Source of the DNA: Bradyrhizobium guangzhouense
GTDB taxonomy: Bacteria; Pseudomonadota; Alphaproteobacteria; Rhizobiales; Xanthobacteraceae
Length of the DNA: 64,000 nt
Assembly (NCBI RefSeq): GCF_004114955.1
Contig: NZ_CP030053.1
Location: forward strand, 4,030,001-4,094,000
Reading direction: 5' to 3'
This document shows positions 1 through 8,927 of the stretch, in pieces. The notes beneath the pieces were generated by a model, which saw only the letters and a list, made by a program, of their open reading frames with translations, did not search any database and was not told where the DNA came from. The position numbers and the translations under genes are program-made. The number at the start of each line of letters is the position of its first letter. Position 1 is the first letter of the stretch.

Positions 1-822
1 GCCGCCGGCCACAGCGTCACTGGCCTCGCTCGCTCTAATGCGGGTGCCGCCGCCCTCGCTGCGATGGGCGCCAAGGTCCATCGTGGCTCACTGGAGGACC
101 ACGCGTCGTTACGCAGCGGCGCGGCCGCTTCCGATGGCGTCCTGCATCTCGGCTTCAACCACGATTTCTCCAAATTCGCCGAGAATTGCGAGCTCGACCG
201 CCGCGCCATCCTGGCGCTCGGCGAGGAGATCAAAGGCTCCACGCGTCCGCTCATCGTCACCTCAGGCGTGGCGCTGCTTGCGCCTGGACGTCTTGCAACC
301 GAGGACGACGCAGCCGCTCGCCACTTTCCACGTGTCTCGGAAGCAAGCGCCGAAGACCTTGCGGAGCAAGGTGTCCGTGCCGGCATCGTGCGGCTGCCGC
401 CGACCACCCATGGCGAAGGCGACCACGGCTTTGTGCCGCGGCTGATCGCGATCGCGCGCGAGAAACGCGCAGCCGCCTATATCGGCGAGGGTAACAACCG
501 CTGGCCCGCTGCGCACCGCATCGATGCTGCCCGCGTCTATCGCCTTGCGCTCGAGCAAGGCGCATCCGCTCGTCGCTACCATGCGATCGCCGAGGAAGGC
601 GTGCCCTTCAAGGCGATTGCCGAGGTGATCGGCAAGAGGCTCGGAGTGCCCGTCGTTTCGAAATTGCCTGATGAAGCCGAGGCGCATTTCGGCTGGTTCG
701 CGCGCTTTGCGGCCGTCGACGTCCCGACATCGAGCGCCAAGACGCGCGCGGCTCTCGGCTGGGTGCCGAAAGAAAAAGGGCTGATCGAGGATCTCGACCA
801 GCCCTGTTACTTCGAGGTTTAA
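1..822 (+). CDS. NAD-dependent epimerase/dehydratase-like SDR oxidoreductase (5' truncated by window)
   Basis: The reading frame is open from base 1, so the start and the Rossmann glycine motif lie upstream of the window; 273 residues are visible. The opening GHSVTGLARS, then GAKVHRGSLED, is the beta2/beta3 pattern of atypical (extended) SDR proteins. YIGEGNNRWPAAHRIDAARVY is the conserved mid-protein segment of this NAD(P)-binding family. The C-terminal third ends in a short substrate-binding region. Substrate cannot be told. It converges on dctA with a 26-base gap. The internal ATG at 64 is not the real start, because homologous sequence continues upstream of it. Confidence 0.85.
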   Translation, partial: AAGHSVTGLARSNAGAAALAAMGAKVHRGSLEDHASLRSGAAASDGVLHLGFNHDFSKFAENCELDRRAILALGEEIKGSTRPLIVTSGVALLAPGRLATEDDAAARHFPRVSEASAEDLAEQGVRAGIVRLPPTTHGEGDHGFVPRLIAIAREKRAAAYIGEGNNRWPAAHRIDAARVYRLALEQGASARRYHAIAEEGVPFKAIAEVIGKRLGVPVVSKLPDEAEAHFGWFARFAAVDVPTSSAKTRAALGWVPKEKGLIEDLDQPCYFEV

Positions 823-848
823 CGGCGCACCGCGCCGTCAAATCCGTC

Positions 849-2183
849 TTAGTCCGTCGTGACGGCGGTTTCCATGTCGGTCGGATCGATCTGCTGGGCC
901 AGCCGCGCAGTCAGCTTGTCGCGATCGAGCTCGCCCTCCCACCAGGCGACGATCACGCAGGCGACGCCGTTGCCGCACAGATTGGTCAGCGCACGGCACT
1001 CGCTCATGAACTTGTCGATGCCGAGCACGATCGCCATGCCTGGCACGAGGCGCGGATCGACCACCGCGAGCGTCGCCGCCAGCGTGATGAAGCCCGCACC
1101 GGTGATGCCGGAAGCGCCCTTCGAGGTCAGCATCGCCACGACCAGGATCGTGAGCTGCTGGCTGAAGGTGAGGTCGTAGCCGAGCGCCTGCGCGATGAAC
1201 AGCGTCGCCAGCGTCATGTAGATGTTGGTGCCGTCGAGATTGAACGAATAGCCCGTGGGCACCACGAGGCCGACCACCGACTTCGAGCAGCCGAGCCGCT
1301 CCAGCTTCTCCATCAAGGTCGGCAGCGCGCTTTCGGAGGACGAGGTACCGAGCACGATCAACAGTTCGTCCTTGATATAGGCCAGGAACTTGAAGATCGA
1401 GAAGCCCGCGATCCGCGCGATGATGCCCAGCACGACGAACACGAACAGCGCGGCGGTCAGGTAGAAAGTCGCGATCAGGCCCATCAGGTTTAGGATCGCG
1501 CCCGTGCCGAACTTGCCGATGGTGAAGGCCATCGCGCCGAACGCACCCAATGGCGCTGCGCGCATCACGATGGAGATGACGCCGAACACCGCGTGCGCGG
1601 CATCGTCGATGAAGCTGCGGATCACATGGCCGCGCTCGCCGAGCCCCATGATGGCGAAGCCGAACAGCACCGAGAACAGCAGCACCTGCAGGATCTCGCC
1701 TTGCGCGAAGGCGCCGACCACCGTGTCGGGAATGATATGCAGGATGAAGTCGACCGACTTCTGCGCTTCCGCCTGCTTGGCGAAGTTGGCAACGGCATTG
1801 GCATTGGCGGCCGCACTGCCGAAGCCGGCGCCCGGTTTGATGACGTTGCCGATGATGAGGCCGATGATCAGTGCGAATGTCGAGACGACCTCGAAATAGA
1901 CCAGCGCCTTGACACCGATGCGCCCGACCTTCTTGGCGTCCTGGATGTGCGCGATGCCCGACACAACGGTGCAGAAGATGATCGGGGCGATCACCATCTT
2001 GATCAGCTTGATGAAGCCGTCGCCGAGCGCCTTGATCCAATCGTTAGTGGCAACCGACGGCCAAAGCCAGCCGACGATCGCGCCAAGCACGATGGCGATC
2101 AGCACCTGGACATAGAGAATCTTATACCACGGCTTGGCCGCAGCAGGTGCAGCCGGCGCGCCAGCCACCGTTGTCGATGTCAT
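849..2183 (-). CDS. dctA: C4-dicarboxylate transport protein DctA
   Basis: Proton/sodium-coupled importer of succinate, fumarate and malate in the inner membrane, of the DAACS (glutamate/dicarboxylate symporter) family. At 444 residues it is full length. The family's serine-rich re-entrant loop (SSSES, residues 281-285) and the NLDGTN motif (315-320) that binds substrate and cation are intact, and about eight hydrophobic helices are visible. A purine-rich GGGGGGAAGGAA precedes the ATG. In rhizobia dctA feeds the bacteroid with dicarboxylates and is usually controlled by DctB/DctD and sigma-54; no dctBD is in the window. Confidence 0.95.
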   Translation of the reverse strand: MTSTTVAGAPAAPAAAKPWYKILYVQVLIAIVLGAIVGWLWPSVATNDWIKALGDGFIKLIKMVIAPIIFCTVVSGIAHIQDAKKVGRIGVKALVYFEVVSTFALIIGLIIGNVIKPGAGFGSAAANANAVANFAKQAEAQKSVDFILHIIPDTVVGAFAQGEILQVLLFSVLFGFAIMGLGERGHVIRSFIDDAAHAVFGVISIVMRAAPLGAFGAMAFTIGKFGTGAILNLMGLIATFYLTAALFVFVVLGIIARIAGFSIFKFLAYIKDELLIVLGTSSSESALPTLMEKLERLGCSKSVVGLVVPTGYSFNLDGTNIYMTLATLFIAQALGYDLTFSQQLTILVVAMLTSKGASGITGAGFITLAATLAVVDPRLVPGMAIVLGIDKFMSECRALTNLCGNGVACVIVAWWEGELDRDKLTARLAQQIDPTDMETAVTTD

Positions 2184-2200
2184 CGTTTCCTTCCCCCCTC

Positions 2201-2220
2201 AAAAGCTCAGAGCCAGCCAA
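2201..2220 (-). promoter_or_regulatory. Possible sigma-54 promoter of dctA
   Basis: Read on the minus strand, TTGGCTGGCTCTGAGCTTTT keeps the invariant GG-N10-GC of sigma-54 promoters, but differs from the full consensus at several other positions. It lies just upstream of the dctA ribosome binding site. Rhizobial dctA genes are classically sigma-54 dependent, which is the main reason for noting it. Confidence 0.25.
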
Positions 2221-2268
2221 GATCAACTTGGCCGGCCCTGTCAATTGGAACATTCCGTACGACGAAAT

Positions 2269-2883
2269 CTAGCCGCGGCGCTCAACGATCCGACGCGCCG
2301 CCGGCACCAGCGCGGCACCGAGCGCGTTCTTGATGACGGAGGCCGCGATGAACGGCGCGACACCGACCATCCAGGCCTTGGTTCCACCAAGGCCGATGCC
2401 GTAGGCAAGCCAACCGAAGCCGGCGATGAAAATGACGACATGGCCGACCGCCATGGCCGCAAACAGCAGCACGACGTTGCGATCCCAGCCGCGCTCGGCG
2501 AGCCAGCCGGTGATGAAGGCAGCAGCCACGAAGCCATAGAGATAGCCGGCAGTCGGACCGACCAGAGGTGCAATTCCACCGACGGGTCCTGCGAACACTG
2601 GCAGGCCCATCGCGCCTTCGGCGAGGTAGGCGATCATGGTTGCGCTGCCAAGCCGCCAGCCATAGGACGCACCGATTGTCAGCACGACCAGAGTCTGCAA
2701 CGTCATCGGCACGTAAGGCAGCGGCAGGTTCACCTTGGCTGATAGCGCCATCAACGCGGAGCCGAGCATAACAAGCACGAATGCGCGCAAGTGCCCGACG
2801 GCTTCGCCGGGCCGGGCTGGCCACATCACTGCGGCAAGAGGAGAACGCGACATGGCGGCGGGCTGGACAGTTCGATCAGACAA
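2269..2883 (-). CDS. bioY: Biotin transporter BioY (ECF S component)
   Basis: Substrate-binding membrane component for biotin uptake. The 204-residue protein has six hydrophobic segments. It carries the BioY signatures VNLPLPYVPMTLQTLVV near residue 55 and the glycine-rich GPTAGYLYGF near residue 110. No bioM or bioN energising genes are adjacent, so it either uses remote ECF components or works alone, as reported for some BioY proteins. It lies 33 bases downstream of the aminotransferase gene on the same strand, suggesting co-transcription. Biotin supply links loosely to the biotinylated AccB encoded 5 kb away. Confidence 0.92.
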   Translation of the reverse strand: MSDRTVQPAAMSRSPLAAVMWPARPGEAVGHLRAFVLVMLGSALMALSAKVNLPLPYVPMTLQTLVVLTIGASYGWRLGSATMIAYLAEGAMGLPVFAGPVGGIAPLVGPTAGYLYGFVAAAFITGWLAERGWDRNVVLLFAAMAVGHVVIFIAGFGWLAYGIGLGGTKAWMVGVAPFIAASVIKNALGAALVPAARRIVERRG

Positions 2884-2916
2884 GATGCACTCCGGAGGCG
2901 TGGCAAGAACTGGCGG

Positions 2917-4104
2917 CTATTTAAGCCAGTGAGCGATCCGGTCAACCGCCTCCTGCATCTCCTGAAGCGAGCGCGCATATGAGAATCTGATGAACGAACG
3001 GCCGTGAACCGGATCGAAATCGACGCCGGGTGTGGCCGCAACATGGGCCTTCTCCAGCATCTGCTTGGCGAAGTCGAAACTGTCGGAGGTGAAATCCGAG
3101 ACGTCGGCATAGAGGTAGAAGGCGCCATCCGCCGGCAGAAACTTGGCGAGGCCAGCCTTGGGCAATCCCTCGATCAGGATGCGCCGATTCTCCTGATAGC
3201 CGTGCTTGATCTCCTCCATCTCGGCCGCGCCGTCGAAAGCGGCCTCTGCGGCGATCTGCGAGAGCGAGGGCACCGAGATCGAGAGGTTCTGCTGCAGCCG
3301 CTCGATCGGACGCACCAGAATCTCCGGCACGACCATCCAGCCGACGCGCCAGCCGGTCATGCAAAAATACTTCGAGAACGAGTTGATCACCAGCGCATGG
3401 TCGGACAGCGCCGCCGCCGTCACCGCAGGAAACGCGTAGTCGAGCCCGTGATAGATTTCGTCGGAGATGAAGCGAATGCCGGCATCTTCCGCGGCGGCGA
3501 TCAGGCCGGCGAGCGCTTCGCGGGACATCATCGTTCCCGTTGGATTGGCGGGGCTGCCGACCAGCACGCCCTTCAGCGGCGCCTTGCGATGGGCGGCGAG
3601 CAGCGCCTCGCCGGTGAGCGCGTGGCGCGTCTCGTTGGTAGTCTCGATCAGCACCGGCTCGCAGCCGAGCGCGGTGAGGATGTGACGATACGGCGGATAG
3701 CCGGGCACCGTGACGGCGACGCGATCGCCGGGCTCGAACATCGACAGGAAAGCCAGAATGAAACCGCCGGAGGAGCCCGTGGTCACAACGATCCTGTCCG
3801 GGCTGACGGTGCAGCCATAGGCGTCACGATAGTGCCGCGCGATGCGGTCGCGAAGGCTTGGAATGCCGAGCGCCGAGGTGTAATCGATCCGCCCCGTCGC
3901 GAGCGCGGCCTGCGCGGCCGCAATCGCGGTCTTCGGCGCACCGGCCGCGGGCTGGCCGACCTCCATGTGAATGACATGGCCGCCGGCGGCCTCGATCCGG
4001 GCCGCGGCGGCCATCACGTCCATCACCATGAACGGGGGAACATCGCTGCGGCGGGAGGGCTCGAGCCACTGCCCCACCCGGGTCCTTAATGTCGCATCGT
4101 GCAT
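2917..4104 (-). CDS. Pyridoxal phosphate-dependent aminotransferase, class I/II
   Basis: Cytosolic fold-type I aminotransferase of 395 residues, full length. The PLP lysine is K245 in NSFSKYFCMTGWRVGW. The family motifs SPANPTGT (about 184-191) and SDEIYHGL (about 214-221) are present. It most resembles the aspartate/aromatic aminotransferase subgroup, but the sequence alone does not fix the substrate. It is the first gene of a probable two-gene unit with bioY. BioF and BioA are also PLP enzymes, but this protein lacks the features that would justify calling it a biotin enzyme. Confidence 0.88.
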   Translation of the reverse strand: MHDATLRTRVGQWLEPSRRSDVPPFMVMDVMAAAARIEAAGGHVIHMEVGQPAAGAPKTAIAAAQAALATGRIDYTSALGIPSLRDRIARHYRDAYGCTVSPDRIVVTTGSSGGFILAFLSMFEPGDRVAVTVPGYPPYRHILTALGCEPVLIETTNETRHALTGEALLAAHRKAPLKGVLVGSPANPTGTMMSREALAGLIAAAEDAGIRFISDEIYHGLDYAFPAVTAAALSDHALVINSFSKYFCMTGWRVGWMVVPEILVRPIERLQQNLSISVPSLSQIAAEAAFDGAAEMEEIKHGYQENRRILIEGLPKAGLAKFLPADGAFYLYADVSDFTSDSFDFAKQMLEKAHVAATPGVDFDPVHGRSFIRFSYARSLQEMQEAVDRIAHWLK

Positions 4105-4277
4105 CGATTTCTGCTATTTCGCTGGCCAACCGGTCCGTTCGGTCCGGAAAACAGGGCGCTTGCGCCCCAGACTAGCCGCATTATACGGCTCATAAGGGCA
4201 TATCGCGTATCCGGTCCGCCGCCAATCGCCAAAACCGATCACAAAACTACATCCAAGTCCGCTTGCAAGCCCGTTTG

Positions 4278-5672
4278 ATGTTGCTCCAGATCGCATTGCG
4301 CAAGAAGGCCTCCGCCCTCACCGCCCTCGTCACGGCGGCTGCGATCGCGCTGCTGCCGATCCCGCCGGCGCAGGCGCAGGAAGGCCGCGGACCGCCGGTC
4401 CTGCGTGACACGGAAACCGAGCAGCTGCTGCGCGAATATACCCGCCCGATCCTGCGCGTTGCCGGTCTGGAGAAGCAGAACATCCAGATGGTGATCATCA
4501 ACGACAACTCGTTCAACGCGTTCGTCGCCGATGGCCGCCGCATCTTCGTCAATTACGGTGCGATCCTGCAGTCGGAGACGCCAAACCAGCTGATCGGCGT
4601 GCTTGCGCACGAGACCGGGCATCTGGCCGGCGGCCACCTCGCCAAGATGCGCGAGCAGATCGCCAGCGCCCAGACGTCCATGATCATCGCCATGCTGCTC
4701 GGCGCCGGCGCGATCGCGGCGGGTGCCGGCCGTGGCGGCAATAGCGGGCTCGCCAATGCCGGCGCGGCCGCCATCTCCGGACCACAGGAGATGATCCGCC
4801 GTTCGCTGTTGTCCTATCAGCGCCAGCAGGAGGAGAACGCCGACCGCGCCGGCGTGAAATTCCTGACCGCGACCCAGCAATCGCCGAAGGGCATGTACGA
4901 GACCTTCAAGCGCTTCACCAACGAAAGCCTGTTCGCTTCGCGCGGCGCCGATCCCTATCTGCAGTCTCATCCGATGCCCGCCGAGCGCGTTGCAGCGCTT
5001 CAGGAGTTCGCCAGCACCAGTCCCTATTGGGACAAGAAGGACGATCCCGCGCTCCAGCTCCGCCACGACATGGTGCGCGCCAAGATCTCCGCCTTCATGG
5101 AACGGCCGGAAGTGGTCTATCGCCGCTATCCCCTGACCAATGACAGCCTGCCGGCGCGCTATGCCCGCGCCATCAGCACCTATCTGCACGGCGACTTGCG
5201 CAGCGCCCTCACCCAGATCGACGCCCTGATCGCGGTGCAGCCGAACAACCCGTACTTCTACGAGGTGCGCGGCCAGGCGCTCCTGGAGAGCGGCAAGCCC
5301 GCCGACGCGATTGCCCCCCTGCGCAAGGCGGTCGCACTCTCGAACAATTCGGCCCTCATCGAGATGTTACTTGGGCAGGCTCTGGTTGGAACCGATAATA
5401 AGGCCTACACGGACGACGCCATCAAGATTCTCCGTGCAGCGGTGGCGCGCGAGCCCGAGGCGCCGATCGGCTTCACCCAGCTTGCGATGGCGTATGGCCG
5501 GAAGGGAGACTATGCCGAGGCGGATCTCGCCTCCGCCCAGGCCGCGTATTTGCGCGGCGACAACAAGACCGCTCGCGAGCTCGCCACGCGCGCGAAAACC
5601 CGTTTCGCCGTCGGCACGCCCGGATGGGTCAGGGCCGACGACATCGTGGCGTCGAAACCGCCGCGGAACTAG
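4278..5672 (+). CDS. Periplasmic M48 family metalloprotease with TPR region (BepA/YfgC-like)
   Basis: Predicted zinc protease of envelope quality control. Residues 1-34 form a signal peptide ending in AQAQ. The zinc motif HETGH is at 111-115, and the downstream glutamate ligand is in QEENADRAG near 185. A hydrophobic glycine/alanine segment sits between them. The C-terminal half has tetratricopeptide-like repeats (PNNPYFYEVRGQALLESGKP and following). The ATG at 4278 is preferred over an in-frame TTG at 4263. In E. coli BepA handles outer-membrane proteins such as LptD; the same role is inferred here. It is divergent from the aminotransferase gene and followed by a DsbA-like gene. Confidence 0.9.
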   Translation: MLLQIALRKKASALTALVTAAAIALLPIPPAQAQEGRGPPVLRDTETEQLLREYTRPILRVAGLEKQNIQMVIINDNSFNAFVADGRRIFVNYGAILQSETPNQLIGVLAHETGHLAGGHLAKMREQIASAQTSMIIAMLLGAGAIAAGAGRGGNSGLANAGAAAISGPQEMIRRSLLSYQRQQEENADRAGVKFLTATQQSPKGMYETFKRFTNESLFASRGADPYLQSHPMPAERVAALQEFASTSPYWDKKDDPALQLRHDMVRAKISAFMERPEVVYRRYPLTNDSLPARYARAISTYLHGDLRSALTQIDALIAVQPNNPYFYEVRGQALLESGKPADAIAPLRKAVALSNNSALIEMLLGQALVGTDNKAYTDDAIKILRAAVAREPEAPIGFTQLAMAYGRKGDYAEADLASAQAAYLRGDNKTARELATRAKTRFAVGTPGWVRADDIVASKPPRN

Positions 5673-5767
5673 ATTGAAGCCTGAACTGCCACTTTGACGT
5701 CACGACACTAGCGAATAAGTCCACCGCGACGTTTTTTCGAAACCTGCACTGGATAGAGGATTTGCCA

Positions 5768-6535
5768 ATGCCTTCGCTGCGCCTGCTTGCTCCCGCGCTG
5801 TTTGCGCTCGCCATCTTCGGCGCAACGGGACCGGCTTCGGCCGAAAGCTTCTCGGATGCCCAGCGCACCGACATCGAGGCGATCATCAAGAACTACCTCG
5901 TCACCCACCCCGAGGTGCTCGAGGAAGCCATGACCGAGCTCAGCAAGCGGCAAGCCGCGGCGGAGACGGAGAAGCACGAAGCCAGCATCGCGCAGAACTC
6001 GGATGCGATCTTCAACTCGCCGCGTCAGGTCGTGCTCGGCAACAAGGACGGCGACGTCACCTTCGTCGAGTTCTTCGATTACAATTGCGGCTACTGCAAG
6101 CGGGCGATGAGCGACATGCTCGACCTGATGAAGTCAGATCCCAAACTGAAGGTCGTGCTCAAGGAGTTTCCGGTGCTGAGCCAGGGCTCGGTCGAAGCCG
6201 CACAGGTCGCGGTCGCCGTCCGCATGCAGGATCCCTCCGGCAAGAAATATCTCGACTTCCACCAGAAACTGCTCGGCGGTCGCGGCCCGGCCGACAAGGC
6301 GCGCGCCATGCAGGCGGCGAAGGATGCCGGCCTCGACACCGCGAGGATCGAGAAGGACATCCAAAGCCCCGAAGTGCGCGCCACCATCGAGGAGAACTTC
6401 AAGCTGGCTGAGGCGATGGGCATGAACGGCACGCCGAGCTACGTGATCGGCAAGCAGATCATTGTCGGCGCCGTCGGCCTCGATGGCCTCAAGGAAAAGA
6501 TCGGCGTCGCCCGCTGCGGCAAGGCCACCTGCTAA
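5768..6535 (+). CDS. DsbA family thiol:disulfide oxidoreductase
   Basis: Periplasmic thioredoxin-fold protein of 255 residues, with a signal peptide (LALAIFGATGPASA, cleavage near residue 25). The active-site motif CGYC is at C107-C110 within FFDYNCGYCKRAM. The cis-proline loop is GTPSYVIG, and the C-terminus carries two extra cysteines (RCGKATC). The helical prodomain before the fold resembles ScsC/BcfH-type DsbA proteins, which may act as isomerases or oxidases. ATG 5768 fits the signal peptide better than TTG 5762. It lies 95 bases after the M48 protease and may be co-transcribed with it; a terminator follows. Confidence 0.9.
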   Translation: MPSLRLLAPALFALAIFGATGPASAESFSDAQRTDIEAIIKNYLVTHPEVLEEAMTELSKRQAAAETEKHEASIAQNSDAIFNSPRQVVLGNKDGDVTFVEFFDYNCGYCKRAMSDMLDLMKSDPKLKVVLKEFPVLSQGSVEAAQVAVAVRMQDPSGKKYLDFHQKLLGGRGPADKARAMQAAKDAGLDTARIEKDIQSPEVRATIEENFKLAEAMGMNGTPSYVIGKQIIVGAVGLDGLKEKIGVARCGKATC

Positions 6536-6581
6536 CGGGCCGATCTGCTGATCACGCATTCTGCAATTTGCGCACGCGACG

Positions 6582-6607
6582 AGGCCGGCTGAGAAGCCGG
6601 CCTTTTT
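6582..6607 (+). terminator. Rho-independent terminator after the dsbA-like gene
   Basis: A perfect 9-bp stem (AGGCCGGCT / AGCCGGCCT) with a short GAGA loop runs straight into TTTTTC. It sits about 50 bases after the stop codon. Confidence 0.85.
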
Positions 6608-6716
6608 CGTTGGCCGAAGCTCTCCACGAATCTCGACGCGCAGAGTCTGGCGTGAATCCGGCGCGAACGTTCATCCCGCGTTTAGGAAACAAATGCCGGG
6701 GAACAGCAGATGTTCC

Positions 6717-6741
6717 GGAACAAGTGACACCTCCTCCCGTT
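6717..6741 (+). promoter_or_regulatory. EcfG-type (general stress response) promoter
   Basis: GGAAC (6717-6721), 16 bases, CGTT (6738-6741) is an exact match to the alphaproteobacterial EcfG consensus GGAAC-N16/17-CGTT. It lies about 45 bases upstream of the DUF1236 gene in the right orientation. Confidence 0.6.
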
Positions 6742-6785
6742 GTCGGCGCGGGCAATGACGCAAAGAAACACGTGAGGAGAATTCA

Positions 6786-7589
6786 ATGTTGAACCGCTTT
6801 ATGATCTCGGTTGCCGCAGTCGCGCTGATCGCAGGCACCGGTCTGGCGAACGCACAAGGCACGATGAAGAACGACAGCGGCGCCGGCGCGCAGCCGATGC
6901 AGCATTCGCAGTCCTCGGGCGGCGCTGCCGAGCGCAGTGGCGCGATGGGCAAGGAATCCAGCCATGAGAAAGGTACCGTCGGCCAGGCTGGCGGCGCCAT
7001 GAAGCAAGGCGAAGAGAAGTCGTCCGGTGCGATGGAGAAATCCGGCACCGCGGAGAAGTCAGGCGGGATGGAGAAGTCCGGCGCGATGAACAAGAACGCG
7101 GCCGACGAGAAGGCCGGCGCGGCGAAGGGCGAGCACGCCCAGAGCGCGCAGGACAAGTCGACGCAGGACAAGTCCAAGAGCATGAGCCAGGATACCAGCA
7201 AGTCCGGCACGCAGAAGGACATGAAGGCTGAGGGCACCAAGAGCGGCACCTCGACCAACAATGCCGAGAACCGCCCGGCTACGACCGACAGCAAGTCGCA
7301 GACCACGACCGGCAACGCCGCGACCTCGGCGACCGCCGCGCCGCCGGCTGAAAAGCGGGCCCAAATCTCAACCGCGATCAAGTCGACCAAGATCGAAGAG
7401 ACGACCAACGTCAATTTCAACGTCTCGGTCGGCACGACGATCCCGGCCTCCGTCCACTTCCAGCCGCTCCCGGAGCGGATTGTCGAGATCTATCCGGAAT
7501 GGCGCGGCTATGACGTGATCCTGGTCCACGGCGAGTACATCATCGTCAAGCCGCAGACACGCGAGATCGTCTACATCATCGAAGGCTAA
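6786..7589 (+). CDS. DUF1236 secreted low-complexity protein
   Basis: A 267-residue exported protein with a signal peptide (about 1-24, ending ANAQ). Residues 25-185 are a long hydrophilic repeat region rich in K, S, G, A and E, with recurring EKSG and MEKSGAM units. The C-terminal 75 residues form the DUF1236 domain (IVEIYPEWRGYDVILVHGEY, then VKPQTREIVYIIEG). Its function is unknown; the hydrophilic repeats recall stress-protective proteins. A strong GTGAGGAG ribosome site precedes the ATG. Transcription is probably under the stress sigma factor EcfG from the 6717-6741 promoter, and a terminator follows. Confidence 0.88.
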   Translation: MLNRFMISVAAVALIAGTGLANAQGTMKNDSGAGAQPMQHSQSSGGAAERSGAMGKESSHEKGTVGQAGGAMKQGEEKSSGAMEKSGTAEKSGGMEKSGAMNKNAADEKAGAAKGEHAQSAQDKSTQDKSKSMSQDTSKSGTQKDMKAEGTKSGTSTNNAENRPATTDSKSQTTTGNAATSATAAPPAEKRAQISTAIKSTKIEETTNVNFNVSVGTTIPASVHFQPLPERIVEIYPEWRGYDVILVHGEYIIVKPQTREIVYIIEG

Positions 7590-7612
7590 GCTGCCTCGGA
7601 GAATGCCCAGAG

Positions 7613-7644
7613 AGCCCTTGCCGAGCGATCGGCAGGGGCTTTTT
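7613..7644 (+). terminator. Rho-independent terminator after the DUF1236 gene
   Basis: An 11-bp stem with one mismatch (AGCCCTTGCCG / CGGCAGGGGCT), a 6-base loop and a TTTT run, about 25 bases after the stop codon. Confidence 0.85.
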
Positions 7645-7847
7645 GCCGTTGGGGCGGCTGGCCCCGCCGGCCTCGTCCGACAGCCATGCTTTGGACTGGT
7701 TAACAAGCAATTTCCGTAGTTTCCGCACAGGTTTTTGCACACTGGATGAGGTCCCTGAAGCCCTTACCGAGGCCCTTCAAGGCTTCCCCTAGGTCACTTT
7801 GTTACCTATAACCCCCGCCACGCCGAAACACCTCTTCCGGGATTGGA

Positions 7848-8315
7848 ATGGCCGAACCAGCAACCGACACGATCCTCGTCCTCAACGGGCCCAACCTCAA
7901 CATGCTGGGGACGCGGGAGCCCGAGAAGTATGGCCATGCCACGCTGGCCGACGTCGAGGCGCTGTGCCGGGAGACGGCGGCGAGCTTCGGTCTCAAGGCC
8001 GACTGCCGGCAGTCCAACCGCGAAGGCGAGCTGATCGACTTCATCCACGAGGCACATGGGCGCAAGATGAAGGGCATCATCATCAACGCCGGGGGCTATT
8101 CGCACACCTCGATTGCGCTGCACGACGCGCTGCTCGCGGTACAGATCCCGACGGTCGAAGTGCACGTGACCAACATCCACGCCCGCGAAGGCTTCCGTCA
8201 CCACTCCTACACCGCGCGCGCGGCCTTCGCCTCGCTCTGCGGCTTCGGCATCGAGGGCTACCGCCTCGCCATCCAGGGCCTTGCCGCCAAGCTCGGCATC
8301 AAGCCCAAAGCCTGA
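7848..8315 (+). CDS. aroQ: Type II 3-dehydroquinate dehydratase
   Basis: Third step of the shikimate pathway: 3-dehydroquinate to 3-dehydroshikimate, in the cytosol as a dodecamer. The 155-residue length is typical. It has the N-terminal [19 protein letters not shown] signature, with catalytic Tyr28 in the flexible lid, then [31 protein letters not shown] and the catalytic histidine segment [16 protein letters not shown]. The gene is followed after 37 bases by accB on the same strand, the usual arrangement in Hyphomicrobiales, so aroQ-accB are probably co-transcribed. Confidence 0.96.
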   Translation: MAEPATDTILVLNGPNLNMLGTREPEKYGHATLADVEALCRETAASFGLKADCRQSNREGELIDFIHEAHGRKMKGIIINAGGYSHTSIALHDALLAVQIPTVEVHVTNIHAREGFRHHSYTARAAFASLCGFGIEGYRLAIQGLAAKLGIKPKA

Positions 8316-8352
8316 CGCTCCCTCTTCACCCAGAACATTCGGATCAAAGAAC

Positions 8353-8847
8353 ATGGCGCGCCAGCCAGACGACAAAGCAGCCGCAAAGTTTTCCAGTGAC
8401 GATTCCGCGCTCGTCCGCGAGCTCGCTCTGCTGCTCGACGAGACCAGCCTCACCGAGATCGAGATCGAGCGCGCCGGCCTGCGCCTGCGCGTCGCCCGCA
8501 ACATCAGCGTCGCCGCGACCATGCCGATGCCGGTCGCTCATGCAGCTCCCGCGCTTGCCGCTGCACCCGCCGCCACCCCTGCGGCCGCAGCCGCAGCAGA
8601 TTTTTCCAAGCATCCGGGCGCGGTGACCTCGCCGATGGTCGGCACCGCCTATTGGGCGCCGGAGCCCGGCGCCAAGCCGTTCGTCGAGGTCGGCGCCAAG
8701 GTCTCCGTCGGTCAGACTCTGCTGATCATCGAAGCGATGAAGACCATGAACCAGATTCCCTCGACCCGATCAGGCACCGTGACGCAGATTCTGGTCGAGG
8801 ACGGCCAGCCCGTCGAGTTCGGCGAGCCCCTGGTCATTATTGAATAA
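8353..8847 (+). CDS. accB: Acetyl-CoA carboxylase biotin carboxyl carrier protein
   Basis: Carries the biotin arm of acetyl-CoA carboxylase for malonyl-CoA synthesis. The 164-residue protein has a variable N-terminal region, an alanine/proline linker (about 55-85) and a C-terminal biotinyl domain. The biotinylated lysine is K130 in EAMKTMN, and the AccB-specific thumb sequence is present ([15 protein letters not shown]). ATG 8353 follows an AAAGAA ribosome site and gives the expected MARQ-type N-terminus. accC follows 80 bases later; the gap is filled by an inverted repeat. Confidence 0.96.
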   Translation: MARQPDDKAAAKFSSDDSALVRELALLLDETSLTEIEIERAGLRLRVARNISVAATMPMPVAHAAPALAAAPAATPAAAAAADFSKHPGAVTSPMVGTAYWAPEPGAKPFVEVGAKVSVGQTLLIIEAMKTMNQIPSTRSGTVTQILVEDGQPVEFGEPLVIIE

Positions 8848-8848
8848 C

Positions 8849-8919
8849 GCGAATGGAGAATAGCGAGTAGCGAATGGCATCAGCCTTCCCTACCTGCCAT
8901 TCGCCACTCGCCATTCGCT
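8849..8919. repeat. Inverted repeat between accB and accC
   Basis: The left arm (8849-8879) repeats CGAATGG/GCGAGTAG units. The right arm (8895-8919) is the near reverse complement (TGCCATTCGCC, ACTCGCC, ATTCGCT). The RNA could fold into a long hairpin between two cistrons of one enzyme. Confidence 0.6.
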
Positions 8920-8927
8920 AGGACATC

